From positions 496,001-560,000 of the forward strand of contig JAACJP010000027.1 of the NCBI GenBank assembly GCA_013368375.1: 64,000 nt of DNA, written 5' to 3'. A program made the position numbers and the translations under genes. This document shows positions 34,305 to 47,524 of the stretch, one piece after another (positions within the stretch are counted from its first letter, which is position 1; the number at the start of each line of letters is the position of its first letter). The notes under the pieces were generated by a model. It ran no database searches. It was given only the letters and a program-made list of their open reading frames with translations, and had not been told where the DNA came from. The stretch comes from Tricholomella constricta. Lineage: Eukaryota; Basidiomycota; Agaricomycetes; Agaricales; Lyophyllaceae.

Positions 34305-35481
34305 TCAAGCCCCAGAGGCTAACCGCGCCTTCGCGTAGTCAACAAAGTCGTCTATAGTCGATGGCCATGCCGCTAAGAGCTCGAGTGAGATTCGCTATCT
34401 GTGAGGCAGTATTCGGACCGACCTTCCATGTCGTAGTTCGTGAACTTCGAATTGATGGTGCGCACGAAGTCATAAAACTAGAAATCGAATATTAGTATAC
34501 ACCGCCAAAAAAATACTAATTAATAGGGTTCTGACCATGGCCCAGGTGTCCTTGCTAACACCTTTTCCGCCTTTCTCGTTCAAGAAGTCGAACCACCACT
34601 GGACGTACTCGGGTTTCCAGCCTTCCTCGTCTTCCATAGAGACATCTCCATCTTCGGATACGTCCTTTGTGTGAGATAATGCATCACCCTCCAAACCATG
34701 TGGAAGCAGCAAACCCCAGAAAGCCTGTGCCGTATCGACGGCTTTAGAAACGATGCTATAAACTTACTGAACTGTGGAACAGGATAGGACATACCTAAAC
34801 TTCGCTGTCCCTCTGACCTTGCAAAGTCGAATGTACGATTGTACACTTTCCGGAAGTAGGGAGGGTCATTGGCGAGTTTATCCCTCAGCTGTGGTAGTAC
34901 CTGTTTCATAGCAGATAGTGAATCGCATCTTTGATGGGGGGGGAAGGTAGGGTCAACATCAAGATATACCAAGGAAACCAGTATCACGCACCCTAGACCC
35001 TTCCATCCGTCTATCCATCCTTGCTTATTCCATTCACCAACTCGCGGTGATTTCAGTTCGTACGCCACGGCCAAGAGAACGACGTCCTCCGGATTGACTC
35101 CCAAATCTTCGCATAGCTTGAGCGTGCCATCTACTGTGATCTCCTCTGCATCTGGGTCTGAATAACGAAATCCAAGGCCAAGGGTCAGAAATAAGATCGA
35201 GAGAAGTGCGCGATCGGACCTTTGTATTTATTGAAAAGCGTGGTGAGCTTGCTGGTTGATGGCGCCGCTGGAGGCTGATGTCGCGTGGATGCGGCAAACT
35301 CTGAGGGATTGTTGTAGAACGCATCCACAGCCATATCGACTCTCTTGTATTTCTCCAAGTATTTCCGAGCCTCCCTCGTCCTATTCAGAAATCTACGATC
35401 AGTCGGCGATAAATACACGACGCCTCAAGTCACTCACGATGCTCCTGTTACTCCACAAAACTGCACGATGTTGTCTTCCAT
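34305..35481 (-). CDS. DCN1: DCN1-like cullin neddylation co-E3
   Basis: Dcn1 binds cullin and the Ubc12-NEDD8 E2 to promote cullin neddylation, which activates SCF ligases. Seven exons join in frame to 277 residues: 35481-35438, 35380-35220, 35157-34992, 34928-34795, 34741-34536, 34477-34423, 34372-34305. The N-terminus MEDNIVQFCGVTGAS...AFYNNPSEF is the UBA-like domain. The potentiating-neddylation domain follows with GTLKLCEDLGVNPEDVVLLA, GWKGLGCDSLSAMKQVLPQL, DTAQAFWGLLLP, and the closing WPSTIDDFVDYAKARL. An acidic insert (DVSEDGDVSMEDEEG) precedes YVQWWFDFLNEKGGKGVSKD. Order and length are normal. Confidence 0.92.
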
Positions 35482-35618
35482 CCTCCTGTCTCCCATGGTG
35501 TTCGAAAAATGTGGATTTCGAGGCTTGGACTGTTCGGGTTATCAAATGGGTATTCGTTCGGATGGGCGCAAGAATCAGCGGAATCCACGTGTAGGCGCTT
35601 GTTAGTGCGTCTAAATAA

Positions 35619-35777
35619 TCACATCATGATTGGGACACTAACGAAAATTGACGCCTGGAATATCAATATGGCAGCAGTTACAAGACCAAGCACCACAAGA
35701 GTCGCTGTAGACGTCGAGCTCAGCAGATTGGATATCGGGGTCGACGCGGTGGAGAGTCGATGAGTTAATTCTGGCAT
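35619..35777 (-). CDS. Small hydrophobic ORF upstream of DCN1
   Basis: A 52-codon frame begins MPELTHRLSTASTPISNLL and contains one clear transmembrane segment (about residues 26-48, LVVLGLVTAAILIFQASIFV). It lies 138 bases upstream of the DCN1 start on the same strand. It could be a tiny membrane protein gene, an upstream ORF in the DCN1 transcript, or chance. Serine/threonine enrichment before the helix is suggestive only. Confidence 0.3.
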   Translation of the reverse strand: MPELTHRLSTASTPISNLLSSTSTATLVVLGLVTAAILIFQASIFVSVPIMM

Positions 35778-38100
35778 CTGTAATTATGTAATTCTGCTAT
35801 CGTCAATTTAAGTCTCGGGCGGTCGCCTTGCTGCCCTCATGATCAACCAGGCCGCAGCACTGCATGCATCGTTCCTCGCGCCATCTGGATGCGTGATATG
35901 GGCCCTTTGTCCAGGCGAACTTGGTCTTGTCATTTCTGGCTCTTCGCCAATCATGTTGCTTCGGCAGGTCGAGCTAAGCAATCAACTTTTGAAGAATGCT
36001 CACTAGCCGCCAATTGCTTGTTTCAAGATATTATCGCTTTGATGCTCATATATTCCGACGTAATTTTCTTCGCTCCGCGCACGCTGTTACTTGCAGGTTT
36101 TCTCGGATCGTAGTGCGCCCACACTGGCTCGATAAAGTAGACATTATTGCGGGGTCGGATCTCTACTTGCCGAGTTTCAGGCGAGGACTGTCAGCCCCGC
36201 TATGATAGCAAGCACTCTGAATGACTCCAAGCCAGACAGGAACGATTATGCAATCTTGCAGATGTTGAGTTGCCCTACTAATCTGAGCTTCGGGGCTAAC
36301 ATTGACATGTCATGTCAAACCTATGCCTGTTTATTGATGGCCCTGTAGGCTCGCCGAACCCACGACCGGTTCACACTCGCTGCCAATCCCTGCCGAACTT
36401 TTTTTACTTCGCGAGGGAACTTCGGATATAGCTATGTCCGCCGCTCTCTCCGGCCTCTCTCTGCGGCGCCCGCCTATGATCTTTGGACAGCGTTGTGGCG
36501 TGTGCGTGTGATTGACTTTTGACGGACAATCGCGTCATTCCGATGCAGTACTTTTTTGGACGATGTCCACTTGGTTTTCAGCGCTGGGGTAGTAGGTGTC
36601 ATTCTGCCAGGCGCTGTGCACCAACAATGACTCGCATCTGAATGGCTGACATCGTGAATCAAGGGTACACTCGTGATTCGACTGCCACGGCCAGCTCTCG
36701 GTCAACTGGCTTCTCGCCGCGGCTTTGCGTGGAAATATATGACGGGGCGGTCACAATACAGAGCAAACTCCTTAACGTGATTTTTCACGGGAAGTTCCAC
36801 GGTTCCAAATCCGCCGCTCATCGTTCGTCGTATTTACGCATGAAACGACGACTGCTTTCCCAGAAAAGCAGCGCCGCGCCCGCAGCACGTTGCAAAGCGC
36901 CAAAGTCGTGGGCAATATCTTCGGACATACGTCGCCATATCAATTTGATATCAATTGACCATTGTCAAAAGCTGGGCGCTGGAGCCGCCCGTGGGCCTCT
37001 GCGAGAACTACTGGGGTGTCGCACATGCTTACAATTTCCCGATGTTCGATTGTCCGCGAGGTTAAATAAAGACTTTGTGGACCCAATTGGCGAAGGACTA
37101 GAAGAACTTCTTTTACCGATCCAGCCTTGGATCAGCTCCCTCAGGCAAAGAGCTACGACAAATCAAGGACACAAAAAGACCTTCCTTCCTCGTCCATGTA
37201 GGGTGCGAAATCATGCTCTTTCAATCGAAGTGGTAATCTCTATGCACAAGTCTATATATGGGAGCAAAGGCACATCTTACGGCAGTCCCAAGCACAATTC
37301 CATGTGTATCACTCCATGACTTTGTCTTGAAGGAGTTGTCAGGGGCCTATTCAAATTGTCTCCAATCCTACTTCCCCTGACGTCCCCTCTAGAATGGTAT
37401 TTTTATTGTCTTTGCAAGTTTTAATCGATGAGCTTGATTGTCTTTGATCCTTCCGATTATGCCTCGCAGACAGCAGCCAGGCGACTGAGGCGCTTGAGCA
37501 GAGGGGCAGACGGGGACCAGGCACCGACGGAAGCAGATTATTGTGGATAAATCTGTGATGAGATCTGACGGCTGACGCCGGCTCCTCGCAAGAAATAAAA
37601 TTGCCGAATATCGATCATGATCATTCAAGTTGATCTGTCGGCTGATTTTTGCAGATCGGACGAAGTCAGCCTAGGATGTCGGGTGTGTAATGCCCGGTAG
37701 AAGTCGTGTTGCCTTGCGGACTTGATCACACAATTCGGTGACGATGATAGCCTGTGAACGGGTATATAAGTTTGATCTCTGGCGTTGTTGGGAAGAATCT
37801 CATGCTTATAGGCTATAGGCATATCGCCGGAATCCCCTCAACCCTTAATGCAATATACAGGTCATCAATTTGTATACTATGGTTTCTGCTTAATTACAAG
37901 GTATCATACAAAGGTCATGGATGCATGATGGGTCAAGACGATGAGGATAGCGATCGATGAAGGAAATGAATCAAATGCCAAAAAAATATCATGAGAACCG
38001 TCGCGAAGGAGTGCAGCTGTGCCACAACCTTGCTCTAACTTGACACTGTAATGAGCAAACGAAAAACGTCAGATCCGATGTAAAAACGTACTAATAAAGT
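35778..38100. other. Gene-poor interval
   Basis: A 225-codon plus-strand frame at 36642-37319 has no recognisable domain, no intron support and coding-neutral composition. The rest is short frames only. I see no gene here. Confidence 0.5.
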
Positions 38101-38968
38101 TCACGTCCGGACAATTACACGCCGAGTGTGTTTCCCAGCCCTTCTACGCTCTGCATAAGGCATAGGGCGCCGCCATGCTTCATCGGGGTCGTATTCGTCG
38201 GCCTGAAATTCGCTTTTTGGCGCGCCGGGCTGTGCGTTATCGTGAGGTGGAGTACGTAAGGCGGGGGGATGGAGATTAGGCGGATGCTGAGAGGAAGGTG
38301 AATGGGATGGGATCGGATAGAGCGGCGCAGACGTGACAGGAGCAATGCCTCTTGGAGAGGGTCTAGAGTTGGGCGGATGCGGATAGAGAACGGGCGCTGA
38401 AGAGGATTGTACGGGCGAGTGATGGGGCCCATGTCCGAGGTGTGGCCATGGACGAGAAGAGTCCCTACCACGAGTCTTCGATGGCATGTTTTCCGCGTCC
38501 GCACCATTCTGGATGTCGACTTCGACCCTAACACGCACAATTTCCCGCCCGGCCTGCGCGAAGAACGCGCGCTCCTGTCGTTGGAAATACCCGCTTGTCG
38601 GGCCTGCTCTCATTTCGGGAGAAATTTCCGGAGCGGCAGGCGGGAACATGGCCATGAGGTCGTGTCCTGTCAGGGGGGCGGCGTACTTTCGTTGAGGCAT
38701 ATCGGGTGTATGGTTGAGGTCGACGTCTAAAATTGGGGTCAACAAAGAAAATAATTCGATCAGGTCAACATGGAAAATCAGACGCACCTCGTAATGAACT
38801 CGGAGAAAGAGGTCTGCGTGGCCGGCCATTGGCTTGGTTGGACGCCATCTGTGAAGGGAGGACGGTGGATGGGCCCTTGGATGACGGACTGTGACTAGGT
38901 GGGGTGGTGGACGCTGTGGGGGAAGGCGACGACGGACTCTCAGAAACAGGACGGAGATGGAAGGGCAT
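38101..38968 (-). CDS. Pro/Ser-rich protein of unknown function
   Basis: Two exons, 38968-38788 and 38726-38101, join in frame to 268 residues; the 61-nt intron is GT-AG. The N-terminus (MPFHLRPVSESPSSPSP) and a C-terminal half rich in Pro, His and Ser (about residues 155-225) look disordered. A middle block, DMPQRKYAAPLTGHDLMAMF through FFAQAGREIVRVRVEVDIQN, could fold. The end, DEYDPDEAWRRPMPYAERRR followed by AGKHTRRVIVRT, is strongly basic. No catalytic motif is seen. The start is supported by a TATA box 58 bases upstream. A nuclear or nucleic-acid-associated role is possible but unproven. Confidence 0.7.
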
Positions 38969-39025
38969 AGTGGTATGTGAGGGTCTGGGGGTATAAGTGG
39001 CTCGCAGAGAATAAAGCCAGGGTAA

Positions 39026-39033
39026 TTTATATA
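39026..39033 (-). promoter_or_regulatory. TATA box of the 38968 gene
   Basis: TATATAAA on the minus strand lies about 58 bases upstream of the ATG at 38968, a normal distance for fungal genes. Confidence 0.65.
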
Positions 39034-42000
39034 AACAGGCGGAGCGGGGAAGACAGATATTGATCGCAGAAGTCAGAACAATTTATTTGTAGATCGAAAC
39101 CGGCTCAACTCAAAGTGAACGGGAGTCCGAGCAAACTTGAATGATCTCGATCTCCGTGTACAAGTTATAGGTCCGTTTGGCCCGAATTTAGTTACGCGTT
39201 GCTTGTAACGGCAACTGTGCGTGAAGAGCCGTGTCAGGGTCAACGTTTATAGTCCACGTTGCCATACATATGCTTTTATCTGATCCCTAAAGTGTCAAGG
39301 AAGACCGGCCGACCCCTTGCAGCTGTTCTCAGCAAGAATCACAGCCTTTGACAGAACCGCTCATCGGATGGGAAGACGCGCAGATGACTATTATCTGATC
39401 ATGATTCGATACCACCGTACTTGTCGGTCATGCTACATTACTATTATGCCTCGATAGGTAACAGATACACTAGGAAAACACGAGGAAAGACAATCGCAAA
39501 ACAGCGGACGTGACCGAGCGCAGAATTTGAAATTCCCCCAACACAGCCTCGGAAATATATAAAGTCGGCGAGGGGGTGAAGGATCACAAATCCTTAGTAA
39601 CGGAGTAGATTAAGAGAACGAACATACCGCCCCTTTTTCGTCGACAAGGCAAGCTGCTGCAAGATCCTGAGATCCGTATTATAGGCATGGCCGCTGGTAT
39701 GTGGACCAATTCATCACAGTCCTCCTCGAGGTGAGGTCGATCATGGTCGATCGTGAGGAAGGATCGCGATCAGAATACGAAAGTCGGCCCGCGATTTGCA
39801 ATGACGGTGACAACGCTGGGAGGGTTGATGTCGATGACTCGTGTCGGTCAAATTCTCGCGATGATTGTTGTGGCAGATGAAGCTGTCCCAGCAGTTGAAG
39901 ACGCCATAAGCTGACTCAGTGATGGACTAGACCTCCAATGTATGGAACAGTCCCTAATACGCGCCTTCACCTGATAGGTATAAACGAACCATACTGGGCT
40001 TGGGATTATGTCCAGCGATTTAGTTAGGCGCAGTTTGTGAGGGAACCCAATAGTCAGGAGGTCTTGCATCTGCTTTGTGTCATTGATGACCGAGTGGATT
40101 GACGAACAGGTTTGACAGTGACAACTTCAACTTGACAATGGCACTGTGGAAGTGGATTTCAGAATTGTTTGGTCTAATTGGAGATAGACGACATTGAATC
40201 GGAGACCTCTCGGAGTTCCAACACCTCGGAGCTTGGCGTTCTACGGACATCAGTGTCAACCTGGCCCGTTTCTCTTAATGCGATTTCCGCTACACTCGTG
40301 TCTTTCTAACGCTCCAGGCCGCTCGGAGTCTCAGTGCAAATCATTGCCACTTTTGACGACAAACCTTGTGATTTCGGGGCCATAATTATTGACATCGATA
40401 AATGGGGTTGCACAGCGCTCTGAGTCTGTGAGCCTGATGGCCTTTCGGGGTTCAGGGTTTTGATACCTCATCAGCCTTCAGGCATGATCAATCTTATAGG
40501 TCCTTCCTGCTTCCATGTGCCACGCCTTCCTCGTTTCCACTTTGATCTGCAACCGAGTGTCGTCCGTTCCTGACAGATAGCAGAAAACATCAATCCCTTC
40601 TGCGGAGTTCTCTGTGAGCCGTCAACCGTAGCGCATGAAGCTGATTTTACAAATGCAGGCTCATCATTGTTTTTATACATGCGACCTCCACACCTGACGG
40701 CGGCGCTAGGCCGTCTGGCATGAAAACCCAGTCCTCTGACCTGTCCTCTGAAGAATGGAACTGGTAACGTGGCGAAGTTACCCTTCTAAAGTTTGGAAGC
40801 ACTGACATTCCCAGTCTCTTCTTCTGTCTCCACAAGTCACAGGTGCGTTATTTCATCCGAGACGCGTCAATTGTCTCGTAGGGCCTGATTCCCGCACCGG
40901 AGGTTTTTCATCGCCATTCATGCAATATAACTTGACAACCACAGCTCCATTGAAAGCCGCGAGATCTTATGACGTCTCGGCTAATCACTGTTTCTCTCAC
41001 AATCGCCCATTGGGCAACTCCGCACCTTCTGTTCTCAGCCGATTCTTTGCCGAGCATCCTAAATAAGTGCTCGGAAGGTGGACTTGACCCTCGTTCGCCC
41101 TTCAGCACAACGCACACTGATCTATGGGTACGCGGTACACCAAGGCTACAGCGAAGTCCAACATTCGCCACATTCGGCCATATCCTATCGAGCCGGAGTG
41201 CGACAGGCCTATGTCGCTCTTTGAACGGCCCAGTCTTAAGCGTTCGACGGTACGTCTTGAACCACTATAGCCCACCTGACCGTTCTCGCGAATTCTGAAG
41301 TTCGTGAGCTTGCCGGCTGCAGAGAGAAGCAGTCAGTTCCTCAGTTTGATCGACAAGATCCGGATGTGCTTTCTTATCTCAGGACGCAGTGCCGGTTCTA
41401 TCTTCGCCTCGAGACACAGCCCCTGGCAAACAGGACCGCTGAACGGCCAAACGGTGAGTGGAGTTCATCTTACAAAGTCATGGGGCGCTTCATAACAGCC
41501 CTCTTGGGTGTGGAAGTCAAAGCACAGATAGTCAGCTAATCTTGGCCATCGCCCCTTATCCTTCCCTAGTTTGGCGTCGAAAGGAGAGAAAAAAAGGCAA
41601 AATGCTAGTGAGCTCTGCTTTTCATTAATGTCGACTATTCATAGACCTTCCTGTGTGCAACCTACACCTTCACGTCGAAGTCTAGACCGTGTATGACGAA
41701 ATCCCGTTGTAGAGTCTTCATCTATAGGACGTCTCGATCGCCATGACTGGAATCCCGTAAAAGCCTCTTGCAATGAGGAGGCTGGCCTATCTCGCTTCTA
41801 CGATCACTATTGCAATAGCCGTCTCCTCCGGTCTCATCAGGGCTGCACCTGTGATGTCCTCCCTGCCGTAATTATTTCCCATCGAACTCAATTTCTGACC
41901 TGGGGGAGTATGTCGTCACTTTAGACATCGGTGGATCACTCTTTGTCGCCGCACTTCGTTGTCGCAGTGTTCTCTTCGCCGTTGCCTCACCTCAGACGCA

Positions 42001-43171
42001 CGGACGCACGCCATCAACGTCTCGCCTCCCTTTCTTTGGTGCCCTCGCCTTTTCTCTGGTTCAGTTATTTAAATTCTGTCTATGCCTGTTACCTTCTCGC
42101 ACTTGGATCAACTGCCGAAACCATCCTCCGTACTTCGCGGCTCACAGAGATTATCACATCCTTTCCGTCGGTGCAAAACGCCGAAGCTCACGAGTCGTGA
42201 TAATGTTGCCGGTTGCGAGTTGTTGTAGGTGGTGCCCTCATCGCTTCAAAAGGACCCGAACCTTCCACCATCAAAATTCGTGGCGTCAAAGCTGGAATTC
42301 TCGTGCAGGATTGATTGTTCCTTTCTTTGTGAAGAACTCAATTGTTTTCAACACAGCTTGTTGCCTTAGTCGTCAACTCCCAACAACTTTCATTCATAGA
42401 TGTTTGTTTTATCACTGATTTTTGTCAGGCCTACTATCCAATACCGCGAAGCCGATTTGCCTAGGCAGGTCATCATCAGGCCAGTCCAACACACGTTTCC
42501 TACGTGAATCGAGTCCGTATGCGCCGATATGATACCGCATTGCAGTTTATTTTTGACCTATGCAGTGCGTTGCAGTGCTAAAGTGATCCCTTTCGAAGTT
42601 CTATTGCTGGAAGGCTGGTTCAGCGTTCAAGTGCCTCGGCGTCGGGCCGCAGTCGAGCCGGGAAGACCCGCCACATTCTCCGGGCCGTATCTCCGCCGTT
42701 CCTTGTTGCCTGCCTATGTGCAGATCTTTAGTTCTGAATTGAACTCAGAGATACAAGCTGGATCACAACAACATACGGCCTTACGCTGCCCCCACGAATT
42801 ATAAATTCCTTATCCTTATCAGTATTGAACTAGCGAGCCAAACTCCTGGAACGGCTCGTGAAGCAAGCCCAGGTACGCAAGCCATGAGAGTTGTATAAGG
42901 TGGCACCGCTAATTGTTTCGCGCGATGAGGGGCATATTGTTTTTTTCAGTATACGCGAGAGAAATCGAAGAGAGAGGAACACACCAAGCTCAGCGCCACA
43001 AAAAAGCCTTGACTGAAATCTGAGAGCAAGTTGCAAAGCGTTGACTGTAGCACTAAATAGTCTAGATGAGGCTAAGTAGTTACATTTGTACGTAAATATG
43101 CATAATATACAGTACATTCCACACAAGTGTCCCCAGATAGGCAAGTATTTAAAATACCGAAAATATATACC
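39034..43171. other. Gene-poor interval with an orphan TATA box
   Basis: No gene is supported in about 4.1 kb. A plus-strand TATATAAA at 39556-39563 precedes an ATG at 39687 (ATGGCCGCTG) that runs directly into a GTATGT splice donor, as in a very short first exon. No downstream exon was found, so this may be a dead gene start. Frames at 42.0-42.8 kb contain scattered stops. Confidence 0.45.
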
Positions 43172-45056
43172 TCAATGTTTCGATGCAGGTGGGGGAGTGG
43201 AATTTCCAGGGCCCGCCGAGCCGTAACTCGTAGCGGTGTAATACGACATCGTGGATGGGTAGCTCGATCCCGAGCTCAGCAAGCTCTCCGCCCTACTGGT
43301 ATCGCCAAGTGGTCTATCGACCAGCTCTCCAACCTCACTTGTCCTGCAAGCACCCAAAAGAATCTCAGCGCCCGCCGCAATACTATTGCTACGGCTTGGC
43401 GGGCGGCTCCCAATGCTGTGTTCCGACGGCGACAGCGTATTGGAGCGCGTGGGGGGCCGGCTGACGGGCGTACTCCTCATGCTGGTGGTCACTGTGTCTC
43501 TATCGGTGTAGATGCTGGACGCGGTCATGCTCCCCACCTCGCGCGAGCCCATGGACTCAATCGTGGGCATACGTCGCACGTACCCGTTCAGGAAGGAGAC
43601 GCGTTCGTCAGGAGGGTATGGGCGCCCGAACTCGTCGTAGCCGATGGCAGGCGGGACTCTGGGCAGGTCAAAGTCCTCGGGAGGCGCGTCGTGCGCGTGC
43701 GGAGGTGTCCCGGAGTTATCGGCCCTCGCTAATGCGAGGCCTTCTTCCGTCTCGCGGTTGATCTGGGAGACAAGCGAGCGGAAGCGGTAATGGAAACTGT
43801 CAAGCTCGACATCGGAGTTTTCTATGTTTGTGTGAGAGAAGTTTCCAAAGTCGGGACTCTCGAGGTTGTGAGTGCCCTCGGAGTCCTCGTCAGAATGTCC
43901 AGAGGATTCTCCTGCGAGGTGGGATGGGCGATGATTGGATGAGTGTTTTGAAAGTGGGTTGGAGCGGAGTGTAGAATCTGAAGACTGATGCTGTGAATGT
44001 AACTGGCTTTGCTGCGGAACGACAACGGAAGAAGCAGCCACGGAGTGCGTTAGAGAGGAGTGATATAACTCGGACGGAACCCCGCTCATGGGGTGACGAC
44101 GCCGTGGGAAGGATGGTTGTCGCACACGATAATACGCAATGGCAATCCAATGGTAGGAAACCTTAATGCTGAAATCAATTAAAATAAACAAAGCGGCTGA
44201 GGGAACTTACAATTACAAAAAGCGTAATTACTAGGCGGAGGAGCGACAAGGCAATCCACACTCCCCAAGCTGGAGGTTGACATTCTACATTAGATGTGGA
44301 CCATACAACATCAATATCGACATGACAACGTCGTTGAATGTTTATTTCCTTGATAGGAGAGGTTTTCCAGATGAAAAGCAGTGCCACATTGACGACTGCG
44401 GGACCGAAAAGAGCTAATGACGCAAGGACATGAAAGGCTGTGCGACTCCGCAACAGGGGCCGCAGCGGAACGTGCTGGGAGAGCAAGTAGGGCTGGAAGA
44501 GCGAGAGGATGAAAGCACACGTTAGAAAAGCAAAGGATGCTCCAGTGCTTATTCCCAAGGCGAGGGAGGCGGCCTGTCCATCGATGGACTCGTATAACGT
44601 GAATGCAAGGAAGTATCGAACGGTGTTGTAAACCGCGAAAGCGCCTTTGGAGGGTTTAAATCAACAGGTATGCCTCGGATGCCGACTTGACCTACCCATC
44701 ATAATTTCCAGTGAGCCCTTGTACAAACTCATTCTTCTGAGTTGCATCTTCACGGAATGATCGCGAAATACTTTCCGCTCCCTAGGGGTTACTGGGTCTC
44801 CGTCTAACGACAGGCTCGTTGTCCATTCCGGGCGTCGCACACTTGGATGGGTTGGCTGGCGAGACAACAGGTCAAGGTATGCCACTGACTCGGAGGTGCT
44901 CGGGTGGAGCAGAGGTTCCGTAGGATGTGAGAACTCGGAGGTGCTCTGGAGTGTCGCGTTCGAGATTGACGAGACGTTGCGACGGTGGGGAGATGTAGAG
45001 GAGTTTGGGTCATAGTCCGGGGCATGTATCGCGTTATGAAGGTATAGTGCTGCCAT
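43172..45056 (-). CDS. Four-helix membrane protein with long Ser-rich cytosolic tail
   Basis: Three exons, 45056-44696, 44644-44211 and 44161-43172, join in frame to 594 residues. The first intron is GT-AG; the second ends in AAG because the nearby CAG would create a stop. Residues 1-120 are hydrophilic (MAALYLHNAIHAPDYDPNSS). Residues 121-270 hold about four transmembrane segments, including ASFAFLTCAFILSLFQPYLL, VLASLALFGPAVVNVALLFI and WGVWIALSLLRLVITLFVI, with two Cys in the loop between the last two (QRRCH, NVECQPP). Residues 280-594 are Ser/Thr/Pro-rich with many RSNT/SRPPSRSN-type phosphorylation-like sites and FGRPYPPDERVSFLNGYVRR. Family not recognised beyond a conserved basidiomycete type. 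Confidence 0.78.
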
Positions 45057-47524
45057 CAGACAAGCTAGTCATCCAGACTTGGAATTGTGTCCGAGCACCC
45101 GCGTGATTTAAATTCGAGGTAGGGAAGGCTTCCAGAGTGATAGATATACACACTCTACGAGGGGCTTAAGTTGACGGTTTCCCGGTGTCTGCCACAGGAA
45201 CTGTACAGAGAGCTGTTGGTGGAGGTGTTGCGCGCGGTGCCTTCAAACCGAACATCGACATATCCGAACATTTATGATGTGGTCGTGTTTGCCTTGGGCT
45301 TCTTTCACGACACGTCCACAACGACAAATATCGCACTTCCATGTCTCAATCTGACCACCATTAACAGGCAGGTGCAGTATACGACCACTTCACGAAAGCA
45401 TCGGCCAAACTCTATGAACTTATCAAGGACAAGATCATGATTGTTTGAGGGAACATCACACATCATGCATATGACAGCATATAGCCATCTTTGACTGTGC
45501 TTCATCAGATTGTTTCTACATTTGCCACACTAGGAGTGCTATTCTGAAACACGCAAATGATCATTTCTGGAACGAGCTTATCCTTCCCATGACGAGGTCA
45601 TCTTCACTCAATTGGCGAACCGATGGCAGCATTTCCTCCGACAGGCTGGTCATATCAGGCGATATAATGGTCCATGAGCTCCCAAGGACATAGACTCTTG
45701 CATATGGGCGCGGGCCGGAACAGGTCAGAAACAGATCTTCTTCCATATATTTACAAATGTTAGACTTCACTGTCCCCAGCAGCGTCTGATACCACCTGCC
45801 ACGACTATTTGAACGATTGAACGCTAGATGGTGGCAACAATAAATCAGAAAACAATGACAAGTCATAGCCACGTTCGTAGCCGTCACGGAAACATGACGA
45901 CGTTTCTCGATTATCGCCAATGCCATGTCGAGTGCTCAACTAAAAATCCTCCGTTGAACGAATCTTCGAAGATCTGGTTAGTACATATGTCTATTCAATA
46001 AGTGATCAGTTTCTACTCTTCTATCTACTTTTCGAGAACTTTGTCAACAACAAGTGGGTATGGCCAAGTCAAGCGCATTGAAACAACTCGGGGCACATTT
46101 GTTCCTTGCAAGATCAGTTTTCTAGGAACTTACGGGTACAGTCCCTTGGACTACCAGAGAATGTCAGACTTAAGACAACTCGTCAACAACCACATCTCCA
46201 GGACACCAGGTCTCTTTTAATATACCCAACTGCGCAACAAAGCCGACTCGGACTCTTCAATGGCTACAGGACACGTTATACTTACCATTGCAGGGCATAA
46301 GGGCATATCTGCCGAGATGTCGACCCTCAGAGGGCGTTGGCGCTTTCCAACGTGGCCTGTCTCAGGCCGCGCGTCGTCTATTCCTGGTTAGCGATGTGCA
46401 ACCGAAGATGACACGAGGTCAGCCCCCGTCTGCATATTCCGAAACCATCAGATTGGACCGTGCATACGCATGGACCTACAGGCTCGCAGCCATCGACCCT
46501 TGGCCCATCTGCTATCCACGACACCCACAGAACGCCGGACATGACTATCACAAGTTCCCTCTGCTCGTCCCTGCTTCAGGGCAAAGCGTCTCTCGGGTTG
46601 CAGCTGACTGCGCTTCTGGCGGTTGTGTCTTTCGTTTAGGGAGTTTATACGGTGTTGTATGGGACCTTGGTCATTGCGACTGACTACATCTCATCGTGCT
46701 TCCTGTGCCTTGCCCTCCCGAGCCGGTTCACTACGATAACCGATCGCCCGTAATCTCAGGCCCAGGAGCTGGTGACTCGTCTTCCCCATACATCCATCGC
46801 ATACTTCGTTCTCGAAGTCATCACAGGCCTCGCATGTTCCGTCCTTGGCAATTGCATTTCGGAAAATCGATCACAGTCTCATGACAAGTTTCGTGTTTCA
46901 ATTTGTGGTCATATTGACTGTCCAGGACGGCACCGAGATGGGCATGATTCTGCACGCACGGATGCGTATCAAGTTCGCTTTCCATCCATGGAGGGGTCCA
47001 CCATCTCGTACATGACTGTTGAAGGGCCAACGGATTACGTGAATACCTCGATCACACCGGGCAAGGACACGACTGCGCGCCCAACTACCGTTGGTGAGAT
47101 GAGCTTATTGACTTATTCGTATACGGCAAGTTATCATCAATCCATCGCGACTCTATTCATATCGCGTCAGCTCAGGAGTGAACAACTCAATTCCGGGTGT
47201 CCCGTCGACACCGGGCATCGGAACAACGCCTACATACACATACACATCAAGGTGCATGTAGCGACGAAGCGAGACTCACCGTCCACGCGGTGTGGCGCGG
47301 CAAGGGCTTCGAGTCTGGGCCGGAGACAAGATCTAACGTCAAATTTGTGGGGTATTGGAGCCAGGACCGGGCCATTTCATCCATATGGCAACCTACGAAG
47401 CTACGAGAGCACCGGGCCAACCTGACGGGGTGAATGTCACACAAGCTATATTAGTGCATTGTATATAGTCTACGACGAAAGGGTCAAGAGCACAGACACA
47501 CTCACCGAAAGGGTCCAACAGTGA
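45057..47524. other. Intergenic, no supported gene
   Basis: Frames at 46288-46683 and 46772-47425 are open for 131 and 217 codons but show no domain or consistent splice structure. A hydrophobic run in one frame near 46590-46730 is interrupted by stops and could be a membrane-protein remnant. Confidence 0.45.

Noticed and set aside
36642..37319. 225-codon plus-strand frame
   Set aside because: No recognisable motif, composition not protein-like, no promoter or intron support. Left as intergenic.
43127..43732. 201-codon plus-strand frame
   Set aside because: It lies antisense to the Ser/Pro-rich exon of the membrane protein gene. It has Arg-rich shadow composition and no domain.
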